From Antennarius striatus (taxonomy: Eukaryota; Chordata; Actinopteri; Lophiiformes; Antennariidae), in contig NC_090778.1 in the NCBI RefSeq assembly GCF_040054535.1, positions 11,931,001 to 11,995,000 of the forward strand: 64,000 nt of DNA, written 5' to 3'. The translations under genes were made by a program, and so were the position numbers. The notes beneath the pieces were generated by a model. It was given only the letters and a program-made list of their open reading frames with translations. It was not told the origin of the DNA and did not search any database. Below, piece by piece: positions 47,101 through 58,131 of this stretch (position 1 is the first letter of the stretch; every line of letters starts with the position of its first letter).

Positions 47101-47906
47101 GGATGCGCTGAAGGCGGAGGTGCCCATCATCAGCAATGCCATGCTGCTTGGAGACAAGCTCAAGTTCCTCTCCATGCTGCTCACTCTTAAAGTAATACAG
47201 CCTGCATTCCCGCAGAAATAAGCACCTACTAAATAAATAATGCAAAACAAACACAGCAATTACACTTCTCTGTTTCCTCAGTGTGACATAGATGAGAACG
47301 GTGAGCCAACTGATGATCTGAGCCCCGAGGCTTTGGATTTCTGCCAGCAGCATGGTGTCACAGCGACGAAGGTGTCAGAGATCATAGCCAGCAAGGAACC
47401 AGCCATCTACAAAGCCATTCAGGAGGGCTTGGATCGCGTCAATGCCAGAGCCACATCCAATGCCCAGAGAGTTCAGAAGTGGGTGATCCTGGAGCGAGAA
47501 TTCTCTGTCACTGGAGGAGAACTGGGTGAGTCATTGCAGCTCTGTTTTGACTCCTTTTTATGAATGACATTTAGCAATAAAAGTGGAGCTTTTTAAATAG
47601 ATTTTAATCAAAACTCTGGCGGCATGCCTCGTAACTGGATCTCATGAAAGATAACATTCCAGTCACACTCATTAGACAGCAGTCTGATATCTCCCTTACT
47701 GATGTCAGCAATCCAACCACAGACTGCAGCTTTTGACTGCAGGTATCCATCAGTAAGAGCTGAGTCTCTATTGTGAGATTAAAACTGAACTAACTTGTTT
47801 TTCTGTTTTTGTCTGTGCAGGGCCCACCATGAAACTACGGAGGCCCATTGTTGTAAAGATGTACCAGGAGAAAATCAATGAAATTTATGCGGAAGCAAAG
47901 AAATAG
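39491..47906 (+). CDS. acsbg2: Long-chain acyl-CoA synthetase, bubblegum family (ACSBG2-like)
   Basis: Twelve exons: 39491-39814, 41317-41405, 41597-41717, 41807-41887, 42016-42165, 42981-43148, 43226-43407, 43980-44213, 45377-45594, 47052-47191, 47282-47525 and 47821-47906. Phase is continuous and gives 678 aa (human ACSBG2 is about 666). The enzyme activates long-chain fatty acids to acyl-CoA through an acyl-adenylate, using ATP and CoA, in the cytosol or at membranes. Visible are the AMP-binding P-loop YTSGTTGNPKG (238-248), VVSYLPLSHVAAQMFD, YGMSESSGPHT (429-439), GWLHSGDVG and the fatty-acid signature TGRIKELIITAGGENIPPVP with Arg520. Human ACSBG2, as I recall it, has His there. The first exon has a Cys/Ala-rich start (MAGNRGCPCCPIAEEP). 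ACSBG1 is less likely from the N-terminus, but symbol choice within the family is inferred. The gene looks intact. Confidence 0.93.
40690..40729. repeat. Short imperfect hairpin in acsbg2 intron 1
   Basis: ACCTGTAAACTCCTCTG (40690-40706) is inverted as CAGAGGAGGTTACAGGT (40713-40729). It has 16 of 17 pairs and a 6-base loop. No surrounding RNA gene is recognised. Confidence 0.7.
41074..41152 (+). repeat. (GT)n microsatellite
   Basis: It is an uninterrupted GT array of about 79 bp in acsbg2 intron 1, 165 bases before exon 2. Confidence 0.97.
42166..42980 (+). other. acsbg2 intron between the P-loop exon and the LTWTARVAIS exon
   Basis: It is an 815-base AT-rich intron. I see no repeat or gene. 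The 572-base intron at 43408-43979 is similar and also empty. Confidence 0.7.
44214..45376 (+). other. acsbg2 intron with V-SINE tail
   Basis: The 1.16-kb intron contains a TTATTA/TAATAA-rich patch at 44895-44970. At 45155-45265 it contains a V-SINE/L2-like tail (CCACTGGGATAGGTTCCAGC, GACCCGC, then GAATGAATGAACG). Only the 3' part of that element is visible. Confidence 0.55.
46440..46535 (+). repeat. Purine-rich simple repeat (GACA)n/(GATAGA)n
   Basis: GACAGACAGACAGACAGA is followed by four to five GAGATA units in an intron of acsbg2. It is low complexity and not coding. Confidence 0.85.
46766..46930. repeat. Dispersed repeat, copy 2
   Basis: This segment shares ordered blocks with 23282-23410 plus 23600-23635, including AACAACATCCGAAAA and CCCGTCCCC. 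It lies in an acsbg2 intron. This copy has no GATA array inside, so the uninterrupted layout of the family can be read here. Confidence 0.6.
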
Positions 47907-48064
47907 AGTATGGAAGAAAAATGAGAGACTGCTGGGAGAGAGGTGGTTGTGATAAAATATATGAAGAATGTGTCCAGACATCATGTTAGGAAACGTCTTT
48001 AGACCTCAGAATACGTCATTTTGATTGTTTCATTTAGTGGAATCGAGATTTGAGCTTTTATATA

Positions 48065-48451
48065 TGGTGGGCGGCAGTGGCTCAGCGGGAGAGCAAAACG
48101 TGTTGAAGACAGGATTGCCCAGCCATCTGGGGTTCGAATCCAGCTCCCGCCAGAAGAACCATCGGAGTGTGAGCCCACGGTGGGAGGCGTCAGGTCAGCT
48201 CCCAGCCACTGCCGAGGCGCCCTTGAGCAAGGCGCCATCCCCCCTACAAGATGCTCATTGGGGCGCGACCCATCACTCTGCCTCCTTGTACCTCTGTATG
48301 TCCTCTCTATACTAACTGCATGCCTACAGGCCCCTAGTGTGTGCTGTGTTCTGGGGCCTGTAACCGCTGTGTGTGAAATTAACATATACAGTACATGCAA
48401 AGTGTGATGTGTAAAAATAATTTCCCCAAGAGGGACAATTAAAGTAATGGT

Positions 48452-48453
<2 letters not shown>
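48065..48453 (+). mobile_element. tRNA-derived SINE just downstream of acsbg2
   Basis: The head has A-box-like GTGGCTCAGCGGGAGAGCAA and box B GGTTCGAATCC. The body includes CCTTGAGCAAGGCGCCATCC. The tail reads AATTTCCCCAAGAGGGACAA then TTAAAG and ends in an AT microsatellite. The head starts about 160 bases after the acsbg2 stop, in the same direction, so it probably lies in the acsbg2 3' UTR. Confidence 0.75.
48438..48443 (+). terminator. SINE-borne ATTAAA, possible acsbg2 poly(A) signal
   Basis: ATTAAA at the SINE tail is the first good signal variant I see after the acsbg2 stop. A canonical AATAAA lies at 49175-49180 and is an alternative end. Use of either is inference. Confidence 0.3.

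Positions 48454-48537
<84 letters not shown>
48454..48537 (+). repeat. (AT)n microsatellite
   Basis: About 84 bp of pure AT immediately follows the SINE tail. It probably grew from the tail of the element. Confidence 0.95.
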
Positions 48538-48542
<5 letters not shown>

Positions 48543-49259
48543 CATACAATACATATACGAAGGTTTGCACATTTTGTAAATATACCAGTCAAACCGAAGC
48601 CAAACTCTCACCATGTATTGTGTGACAGGCACAGGTGAATTACTAATTATAGCTCCGCAACAAAGCTGTATGTACGGTGGAAAACAAAGGTTGTCCTGGA
48701 GGCAAAGTAAAAACGTTTAAAAGTTTAACTTTTTATACTTTTAAAATTGTAATTTTGTATTCTGTAAATCATTGTGGCCTGAAGGCTAAACAGGACAATG
48801 TTGACCTGGGATTTGAGCCGATGTCTGAATAAGTATTTTTCTTTTGTGAATAATCGATAGTCGGATGATGTCTGATCACAAGCGTGTGCAAATAGTAGAG
48901 CATATATGTGAATTTGTGCTTATTGATGTACATTTTGAGAAATATTGAACTGTTTATTTTATGATTGATGGTGATTTTTTAGTAAAAAAAGTTGTTTTAA
49001 TTATACATTTTAACTCTCCATTCGTACCTTGTCATCTTTGCAGTGTATATAAGAAATACCCGAACAAATGTTATATAATTGTTTATCATGGTGGAAAAAA
49101 CCCAAACAGCAATAAAACACCACATTTAAGTTGTGAATGTTTACTTTGGTCTTCCATTTATGACTTATAATGAAATAAACATTAACTATTTAAATATATG
49201 GTTATAACTGAGACCTACAGAGCCCTTTAGGTTTCATGGAGAGAAAAATCTTGCGGATC

Positions 49260-49310
49260 TGTCTCATACGGAGCCCCTAAAGGCCTTCCTTTGGGGCTCC
49301 GTATGAGACA
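49260..49310. repeat. Long near-perfect hairpin
   Basis: The arms 49260-49277 (TGTCTCATACGGAGCCCC) and 49293-49310 are perfect inverted copies. The interior adds AAAGG/CCTTT pairs (49279-49283 with 49288-49292) around one unpaired base, leaving a 4-base loop. The total stem is 23 pairs. It could be the core of a small palindromic element or a structured transcript. No family is recognised. Confidence 0.85.
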
Positions 49311-49496
49311 CATTGTTTAAAGGTTAAATTAATAAGCATGAAACTATTTTTAAACTGTTTAACATCACAGTCATGATCACATGACATACAAAGATGTTAA
49401 GCCTCTGTACACAAACTTTTACACAATACAACTAAGTGTAAATATGGTGTAATCAACAGCAGCTCCAAGGTTTTTTAATGCAGTTTCTGCATTTTA

Positions 49497-49896
49497 TTAA
49501 AGGGACATTAAAGTTAATTTTAGGTGAAATATACAGTATGTTATTCATCATTATGAAAAATAGAAGAAAAAATAAATTTTATTTGTGTAACATCATCCCT
49601 TTGGTAAGAAAAGCTTAAAATCTGTGCCGCAGCAGCTTTCCATATTCAGTGGTCACGTGGGCGTCTGATATTTAACTATGATATTTTTGGAGTTAATCGC
49701 GTCATGGACTGCATTGTTTCTTATGGCTGCCAAGCTATGTTGGGCGCTAGTGACGTGTGACGCCCACGTGACGCAGATTTTAAGTTTTTCTTACCAAAGG
49801 GATGATGTTACACTTATAAAATTTATTTTTTCTTCTATATTTCATAATGATGAACAACATATATGTCACTTAAACTTAACTATACTGTCCCTTTAA
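49497..49896. mobile_element. 392-bp near-palindromic MITE with TTAA flanks
   Basis: The element runs from 49501 to 49892. Direct TTAA copies flank it at 49497-49500 and 49893-49896, the target choice of piggyBac-type transposons. The two halves are inverted copies over more than 120 bases: AGGGACA ends, then CATCATTATGAAA, AGAAGAAAAAATAAATTTTA, GTGTAACATCATCCCTTTGG, TAAGAAAA and TTAAAATCTG on both sides, with CACGTGGGCG near the centre. There is no transposase frame. Piggybac-type mobilisation is inferred from TTAA only. Confidence 0.8.
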
Positions 49897-50219
49897 GTAA
49901 GTATACTGAATATAATTACATAGTGATTTTTAAAAAAATTCATATGCACACTTTATAAGACACTAAATTTACACATCAAATCCAGTAAAACTATGACGAC
50001 CACAACCCACACAGTAATGTCAGGCTTTAGCAGTCCATGGGAGGGGCACACTATTACAGACTGAACTGCAACAGAACTGTAGAATAAGGAAGTACTTTAG
50101 AACAAGTGACCAGTGTTTCAGAATTTATAGGCTTGAATTGAAAACATCTGCAACTCCACCTGTTTGGTCTCTTTCACATGAGTGAGTAGCGTGACTTAAG
50201 GTTGTAAATGCATCAGAAC

Positions 50220-50640
50220 TGATCACCTAAATTGTCCGTAGTGTGAGCATGAATGGTTGTTTGGCTTTTATGTGGCCTTGCAGTGAGCTGGCGTCTCATC
50301 TGGGATGTACCCAACGTCTTGCCTGTTGTCAGCTGAGATAGGAGAAGCAGAACCGTAATCGCCTTGTCTTTAGCCACTTATCCGGGTCACAGGTGAAGCC
50401 AATTCCAGCTTGCTACCAGTGAGAGGTGTGGTACACCCTGGATGCATCACCAGCGCATAGAAAACAATTTTTTAGTGAGTAATTCACAGAAATTGCGTAT
50501 TTTGGTGATGGGAGGAAGCCGGACAACCCCTTTGACAACCCACACTGACACAAGGAGAACATACAAACTGCACAGAAAGCTGTGAGGCAACAACCACTAC
50601 CCACTGCACCACTGTGGTGTCCTCAGCAGAACCCATGACC
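50220..50640. repeat. Degenerate V-SINE fragments in both orientations
   Basis: The plus strand at 50225-50350 resembles the later V-SINE body (AATTGTCCGTAGTGTGAGCA, GCAGTGAGCTGGCGTCTCAT). The minus strand from 50622 down reads GGTGCAGTGGGTAGTGGTTG, TTGTATGTTCTCCTTGTGTC and CCGGCTTCCTCCCATCACC, a V-SINE head and core. Two elements thus face each other. Both are decayed. Confidence 0.55.
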
Positions 50641-50676
50641 TGTAACTTTGGATAAGTAGGAAGAAAATTAATAAAT

Positions 50677-50790
50677 GAGTGAGTGAGTGAGTGAGTGAGT
50701 GAGTGAGTGAGTGAGTGAGTGAGTGAGTGAGTGAGTGAGTGAGTGAGTGAATGAATGAAGGAATGAAGGAATGAAGCAAGGAATGAATGC
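50677..50790 (+). repeat. (GAGT)n microsatellite with GAAT/GAAG end
   Basis: It is about 75 bp of GAGT, ending in GAAT and GAAGGAAT variants. It lies next to a V-SINE head. Confidence 0.92.
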
Positions 50791-50799
50791 TACCAGATA

Positions 50800-52190
50800 T
50801 ACGTCCTTATTTTAGAACATGAACATAGAACATGCTACTACACTGGAAGCTAATGTCCCACTTCAGGGTTCTGGTGTGATGTACTCAATTGAAAAACAAT
50901 GCTGACTAAACTATTCATGTCTGAACTCACTTTGTACTGTTTTATTTGCTCCCATTGATCTTGGGAGTCTAACATCGATTTGAGGACACACATTTAAATA
51001 TGCGTCTGTACACTGACTGCATACCAAGAAGCACAAATTCATTTGCATGCTTTGCTATGTGATTGCAGAAAATTAGGTGACTGCACAAACATGTATCAAA
51101 AGGCAATTCAAATCTGAGGTAGACTACAAGTCTAGAAGTTGACTGTTTCTTCTCTTCTTTTAAATAGATGCTGCTGCATCAACTCATGTTTTGTTTTCTG
51201 TTTTGTCAAATGCAGTTCTATAACAATACAATAATCTTTCAAGCTGAACTGGATGAGAATCAACAAAATTCGCATTGAAAACTTAAATAAGTTCTTTAAA
51301 CAATAACATGTTTCATCATGCTTGATGCCTTGATGCTGAGCTTATGTCTGTAATTTTATCTTTAAACTGGAGCAATTTATGTATTACATGTTCACAGTGG
51401 ACGTGTTCATTTGATTTGGAGAGAGAAGAAATTTGACCTTAAAGAGTTTGAAAGTCTATTACCTTAAAGGAAATAATCGAAATCAGTCTTACAGTGACAG
51501 CTCTGATCACTCCTAAGCAACCATGCCTGGAATGTTGTCTGACATGGCACACAGTCAGAAGACATGTCAGCACAGCTTTGATTGAAATCTATAGATGCAC
51601 TCTCCCCCATTTATGAGAATTGGTTATGTTCTGTTTATTGGATATGCTGTGTACTGCAAGAAATGACTTTATTTCACACTTTTATATTTTTTTTAAACAT
51701 GTACCCTAACATGTACATTTAAGCCTTTGAATAGTTTATAGGTAGTTTATTGAGTCCAAATGATGGATTTGACAAACATTATTGCTGTGTCAAAAACAGT
51801 GAAAAACATGTCAATCCACACCTCAACAGCAGTTGAAGGATCCGAACATTGATGCCTCCACCCCTACAAAGAAGATCTAAAACTTCAACTATACCTCACA
51901 TATATGGTTCATACTAAGGTCAGACATACAGTCAGAAGACACAAGAGGGACTGACTTTGAGATGAGCGTGACAGAGATACTGCAACTGCACAATGTGAAG
52001 TGAAGCAACAGAGGAATCTTAAGTATTCAAGATGACAAGACGTTTGCATTCCTGATGAACGTTTATCTTTAAGGGCGCAGCAGCACAGGGCCTCTGGTGC
52101 TGGTGACCTACATGTGAGTTCAGCAGCCACCCCACCTCAGGACGCATTGTCATGTCTATGAAACAGGGGAGGCGGCACAAGCTGTGGATG
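50800..52190. other. Gene-free spacer
   Basis: AT-rich DNA without recognisable exons, repeats or RNA genes on either strand. Confidence 0.5.
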
Positions 52191-52311
<121 letters not shown>

Positions 52312-52619
52312 CATATACAAAAACACAACATGTTCATATACAAAAAGCAGAGACGGCTGCAGAAAAAGTGTGAGAGTATTACTGAGGTCATATTATTATA
52401 TACCTTATGATAACTTTTCCATGTATGTTCTACCAACAGCACTATAAAAGTTTATAAAGGTTTACAATTCCATATTATGGACATACAGTCCTGAAAAACC
52501 TTTTAGCAGCTGTTCATGAAGCATCGGCTGAATGATCTTTATAGTCCTGCAGGATCTCCAGGAACATCTGAAGGATGGTTAAATCCACTTGTCATGTACA
52601 AATGGCAGAAATAAGTTTT

Positions 52620-52900
52620 CTCTGCCGGGTGGGCTAATTCTCAGAGATAGGGTGAGAAGCTCAGGCATCCTGGAGAGGCTCCTCCACATCGTGGAGAGCC
52701 AGCTGAGGTGGTTCAGGCATCTGGTCAGGATGCCCCCTAAACTCCTTCCTAGGGAGGTGTTCCACAGGGGGAACACGTCTGTCCGTCATGTCCATCTGGG
52801 AGGAGACCTTTTGACTCGCTGGAGAGATTCTATCTCTGGGTTTCGGTCTTGGAATGTCTTGGGATCCCTCCAGGGGAGTTGGTAGAAGTAGCTTGGGAGA
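52620..52900 (+). pseudogene. LINE reverse-transcriptase C-terminal fragment
   Basis: The plus frame reads RVRSSGILERLLHIVESQLR, WFRHLVRMPPKLLPREVF, then LLTRWRDSISGFRSW. This resembles the tail of a common teleost non-LTR element (LRWFGHLVRMPP...RWRDYISRLAW). Only the last part remains. It is broken and lies between gene regions. The family (Rex1/L2-like or other) is not settled. Confidence 0.65.
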
Positions 52901-53710
52901 AGCAATGATATGAAAATAAAATATATTTGAAAAAAAACAAACATCCAAAAGGTTAAACAAAAATTTGAGAAATTTGCACAAAAAAAATTTCAATGCTTAT
53001 GAATTTAATGATGATTATCTCTCTCCATTAGTGTCTCATCTCCATGTTTAAAAATATGTTTATGTAGTTTTGACTCTGAATTATTTTTTTTTTGGGTGCA
53101 TCTTCACCACACCGGTCCTCCTCAGTTTCATGGTGAGACCTGCAAAGCCAGTAAAATAAAAGCAGGACAATTTGATCTAAACTTGAACACGAGGTTTATG
53201 TTTCTAGACAAAGTCACACGTGTTTGTTCAATTGCAGCTTTAAGAAACTTTCAGAGTGATAGAATCTTTCATTGGAATGTTGTCTGTCACACTGGTCTGT
53301 CTGTAGAAATGATTATATTGACTTTATGTACAAAGTAATTAAGCTTGTTACCTGAATAAAATAATGACGGTGAACGGTGTCAAAGGAAGTCATTCAAGAA
53401 AGAAAAACAAACATTATTTTAATAGTTGCAGGCAGTACATGTGCAATTAGGACACACCACTTCAATGTTACATTGTTCGTGGCCCATATAGTGATATACA
53501 GTATTGAAGAGATTTAGACATTATACAAATGTTATTTGCTTTGCTTCAGTATTTAAGAGCTGCTCCACATATGCATTAAATCTTTAAAATATTTGATGAA
53601 TGTCTGACATGTTCCTTTGCAAAAACAATGTCATTTTCTGAGACTGAGATCAAAGATAGCAACTTTTCAGCAGTTAGTGACAACAGCCCCAAAGCACCTT
53701 AAATATCATG

Positions 53711-53711
53711 C

Positions 53712-53799
<88 letters not shown>
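53711..53799 (+). repeat. (CA)n microsatellite
   Basis: About 89 bp of CA with one early CG interruption. Confidence 0.97.
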
Positions 53800-53801
<2 letters not shown>

Positions 53802-53819
53802 ATTTGACTTTTGTTTGAC

Positions 53820-55330
53820 CATATACACACACTTGACTGACACTGAACTGTGCAGCTGCTTATACAATTGCTATTGATGAGACATGCTGTCACTGTTCAC
53901 TGACCTACATTCTACAAAACATAACGGGAAGGGAGGCCACATACCTCTACCATGTGAATTAAACAATCACAACATGTCCACAGGGTGGGTCGTGATAGTT
54001 TCATATCCACCAGAAGACTTTCACTGATAATGCCAAAACACAAAAACATTAACCAGTGATTCTACGGGCAAATAGAAATGTGAAAATGATTAGTTTTGCA
54101 TAGGAAGAGCCACTAACATTCTGATGAATTTCAAAATCCAAATCCTTTGTGTGGCATGCACACATGAACCCTGAAAAAACATAACCTTTCAGTTTTTCCA
54201 AATGTCTTCTCATTAACCTGTTTATGCTGTAGTTTGATCCCTCCATTAACAGCAGAGTTTCTTGCTGCTACCAGATACGACACAACACCACTCTCTTGTG
54301 GCTAATATTATGAAATACATCCTACTGGTTTGTTGTTTGGCAGGATTACATGAGATGAACTGAATATTTTTTCAAGGGTTTGTGGAGTGGGGTGTGGGTT
54401 GGACAGGAACCTGTGAAAGGTTATGTGTAGATCCTGACACAGGTGGAACTATGAATTTATCCAAATAGCCTGTCTAGGCATCTTAAATGAAATTTTTACA
54501 CACCTGTTCACACCAGAGGGAATAGAGCGGGACAGTGAATTAATACTGTACATTACATGGTACTTAAATTTGTTTATGATGTAATTTTTTTCCATAAATT
54601 GTTTATCTGTGCAGATGTTTACGATGGTTCAACTTTCAGGGGAAGCATATACTGTACTCATTCTGGTTAAATGATGCTCTCAATGATGGCTTTCAAACAT
54701 GAATACGTTAAAAATTTGTTATATATTACTCAGACAAAAGGTTTGTAAGGCAGCTATAGTATTTTATAACACTGTGAATGCAACAGCCAGTACATTATTT
54801 CAAAAGACATTCTATTCCCTTAAGTATTTAAATCTTTTCTACCTCCAGTTACCTAACTTTAAGGCTTTTCCAAGCCATCTCTTGGAAGTTCTTGTTGGTC
54901 TACATTATTCCTTCAGCACGACATCAACAGTTTTTATTAGGTGGATGGTTGATAAAAAGTAGCTCTGTAGATTTATTCATTTACAATGAAAAGGAATGAC
55001 TGAAAAGAGACATTTGTACTTAAAATAAATGACTTTATCTCTGTATACGACATTGATCACCTCATAAACCTGCTCTGTTTGCTTTGTAGAGTTTGGAGAG
55101 TAATGTAGACTTATATAGAAAACAGAACCACAAGAGCTTTGAGAACCAAACAGAGAAATTGAAAGCTATGATTTCAAATTTACAGCTGATATTTTTGCAC
55201 AGATGACACATTATCAAAGGCAAAATATTAAAGAATGCATGACTAGACGCTTGTAGAGTGCCGAGTACATGTTTTGTTTTTTGGTACATTGAGTTAATTG
55301 ACATTACAACCATGCTGATATTGTCTTCTT
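53820..55330. other. Gene-free spacer before the BLVRB-like gene end
   Basis: AT-rich sequence without recognisable exons. No clear AATAAA for the minus-strand BLVRB-like gene was fixed here, so its 3' UTR limit is unknown. Confidence 0.45.
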
Positions 55331-55335
55331 TTCAC

Positions 55336-57388
55336 TCATTTTGTTGTCATGGCGACTCCCTTCTTGACCCAGGCATTGCTGCTGAGGAGAGAGATCATGA
55401 ATCGAGCCACATCTCCTCTTCCCACTGCGGTATTTACAGGATGATCAATGCTGTTGGGTACATAATATCCCTCATGGGTCAGAAACTCTTGAGCTGTGGA
55501 CAAAATGGAGCAACAGGAATAGGAAGTCAAACACAGTTGGACGTCGTCCTTCAGGTAGGGACCGTAAAGCACCAGTCAAAAATCAAATCAAAGAGTTGAT
55601 GAGGTCTTGAGTAAATGACAGGAACAGTGAGGCTCATTCATCTTCACCAACACCATCAGCTTGGCCAATCAGCGGGATCGCTGTCAGAATGGTTTCTTAC
55701 ACGTCTCACGGAATTAAGCGCTTTTGTTTGCTCTTCAACAGAAGCTATTTGATGATCGATTTGATGGTACACTGACATGAAAAAAGAAGAATGGTGCCTC
55801 TGTCATTTTCACTACTCAAATGGTTAATTGTTCACTATGTATTCATTATTTTATCAGTAGGGCTGACTGTGATTTACACATCCTTTCCGGAAGTGAAAAA
55901 TGGTTCGAACTAAATTAATGATTTCCCTATAGGCTCAGAACAGTACATTAGAATAAAAAAACAAAACAAAACGTGAATTTAAGATATTATTAAAATGCAA
56001 TTTTATAACTTCTCATGTATTTCAAATGTATTTTATAAAAGTAAATTAACATATGAAGAGTTAGTCAGCACACAGCTTTTATTATTAAGGAACTAATCAA
56101 GGAATTTCTTGTCTTGACGTCAGCCAGCCAATAATATAATTTCACCCATATTTGATGTCATCATTTAGACGTGTGAAAGTTTTGTATTTAGTAAACAAAT
56201 CAGATATATCTGTTAAAATGCATAAAGCCGTTTCACTAATTACAATTGTGTTTCCTATAACTAATGTCTGACATGTAATCTTGGATGTCAGTAGTTACAG
56301 AACTGAATTTTCTGTGTTCAGAGTTTTGCTTATGTTGTCTGTATATGAGTAGAGATCTACAATAAAGTTTTCTACTTGTGCGGACTGAGTTGCAGATGTC
56401 AAATTGTCTGTTTGTCTGACATGCTCCTCTATTTAGATTTCAGACCAACTTCCTTGTAAAAGAGATTTTATATGTCAATAGGCATTTAAATGAAAATATA
56501 GATTAAAATAGTGGATGTGTCAATTTCAATTAAAACATTATAAAATAAAATTAGAGGTACGTGGCACAGAATATTAGTAAGCATCCCAAGTACATGTTGT
56601 CTATTAAAAGGTGACCTACAGATACGATATCTACAGCATTAGAAAATCAAAAAAGAAAACAATTAGATTAATATCCATAGAACTGTGTCAGCACATTGAC
56701 AAGTTATAAATTTATGGTCTATATCATCAATCGTAATTTGCTACTGGTCAGCTCACATTGATTTAATGTTACTGAGATTGAACCAATCAGAAAGCAGTGG
56801 TTGATATCTGTGGTTGTTATTACTTCTGATTACTGGTTATACATACTGAATGGCCTGCTTTGTGTTCCACCAATTATATAACCCAATTATACTGATAGCT
56901 ATCAGGTAGGGAAGGTGCTACCCGCTGTTAGTCTATGTCTACCTGAAGCAGGCTGGTTCCTGAGACCAGGTGGGCGAACCACGGTCCAGTTGATGTCCTC
57001 TGTCTCCTGCAGGAACTGTTCCATCTCAAGCATGTTATTGAGAACGCTCCGGATCATTGGCAGCAACAACCACCGAATCAAAAAAGGTGACTGCTGTCCA
57101 GAGTTGGCTAACAAAGAGAGAAAAAGCAAGCATTTTAAAGTCAAGTGAAACTGAATGAAAACTCAAAGAAAAATGATCTGAAATTTATATTGAAACTTTC
57201 AGGGGTTTGTATCCATTAAAACATCATCAAGAGAAAGATGGAAAAAAACTACAACATTGACCTGATAATAATAATAATAAATTTCTAGGTTTATAATATA
57301 AAACGTATATAAATATATAAATGTATATATTTATATATATCGGTTGCCTCCATCTAACCCTGTCTTCTGCATAGTGCCTGACAGCCCT

Positions 57389-57440
<52 letters not shown>

Positions 57441-57497
57441 CTGTAGATATATACTGTATATATATACTGTATATATATACTGTATATATGTATATAC

Positions 57498-57559
<62 letters not shown>

Positions 57560-58070
57560 TTTATGTTATAAACCTAGAACCTTAGAAACAGTAATATACA
57601 TTACATATACAGTCAACCTTCGATTTTCGAAATAATCCATTCCAGAAGGCTGTTCGAAAAGTGAGTTGTTCGAAATCCGAAACTATTTTTCCCATTATAA
57701 TTAATGTAAAGAATTTTAATCCGTTCCAAGTCTAAAAAACAAGTTTTTCTATATTTTTTTTTTACTATTTTACACCACAAACTTCACTGTATACTGTTTA
57801 CCATAAATAAAAAAGGGATAGAAATAGACACTGTGTTTTATTTTAATAAAAGATATCCTATTGAACTTTGAACACGAATGTGCTACGGCGGAAGCCTCCT
57901 GGGCATTCGAGTTCGCTCGGCTCCCGAGTGAGTCGCGTTCAGGTACGCTCGGCTTCTTTCGGTTTGGTCGAGAGCCGAAATTTGGTCGAGTTCGGGGATG
58001 TAAAATTCTCGGATTTTCTGGTCGAAAACCGATTTGGTCGACTATATATATTATATATATACAGTATGTC

Positions 58071-58131
<61 letters not shown>

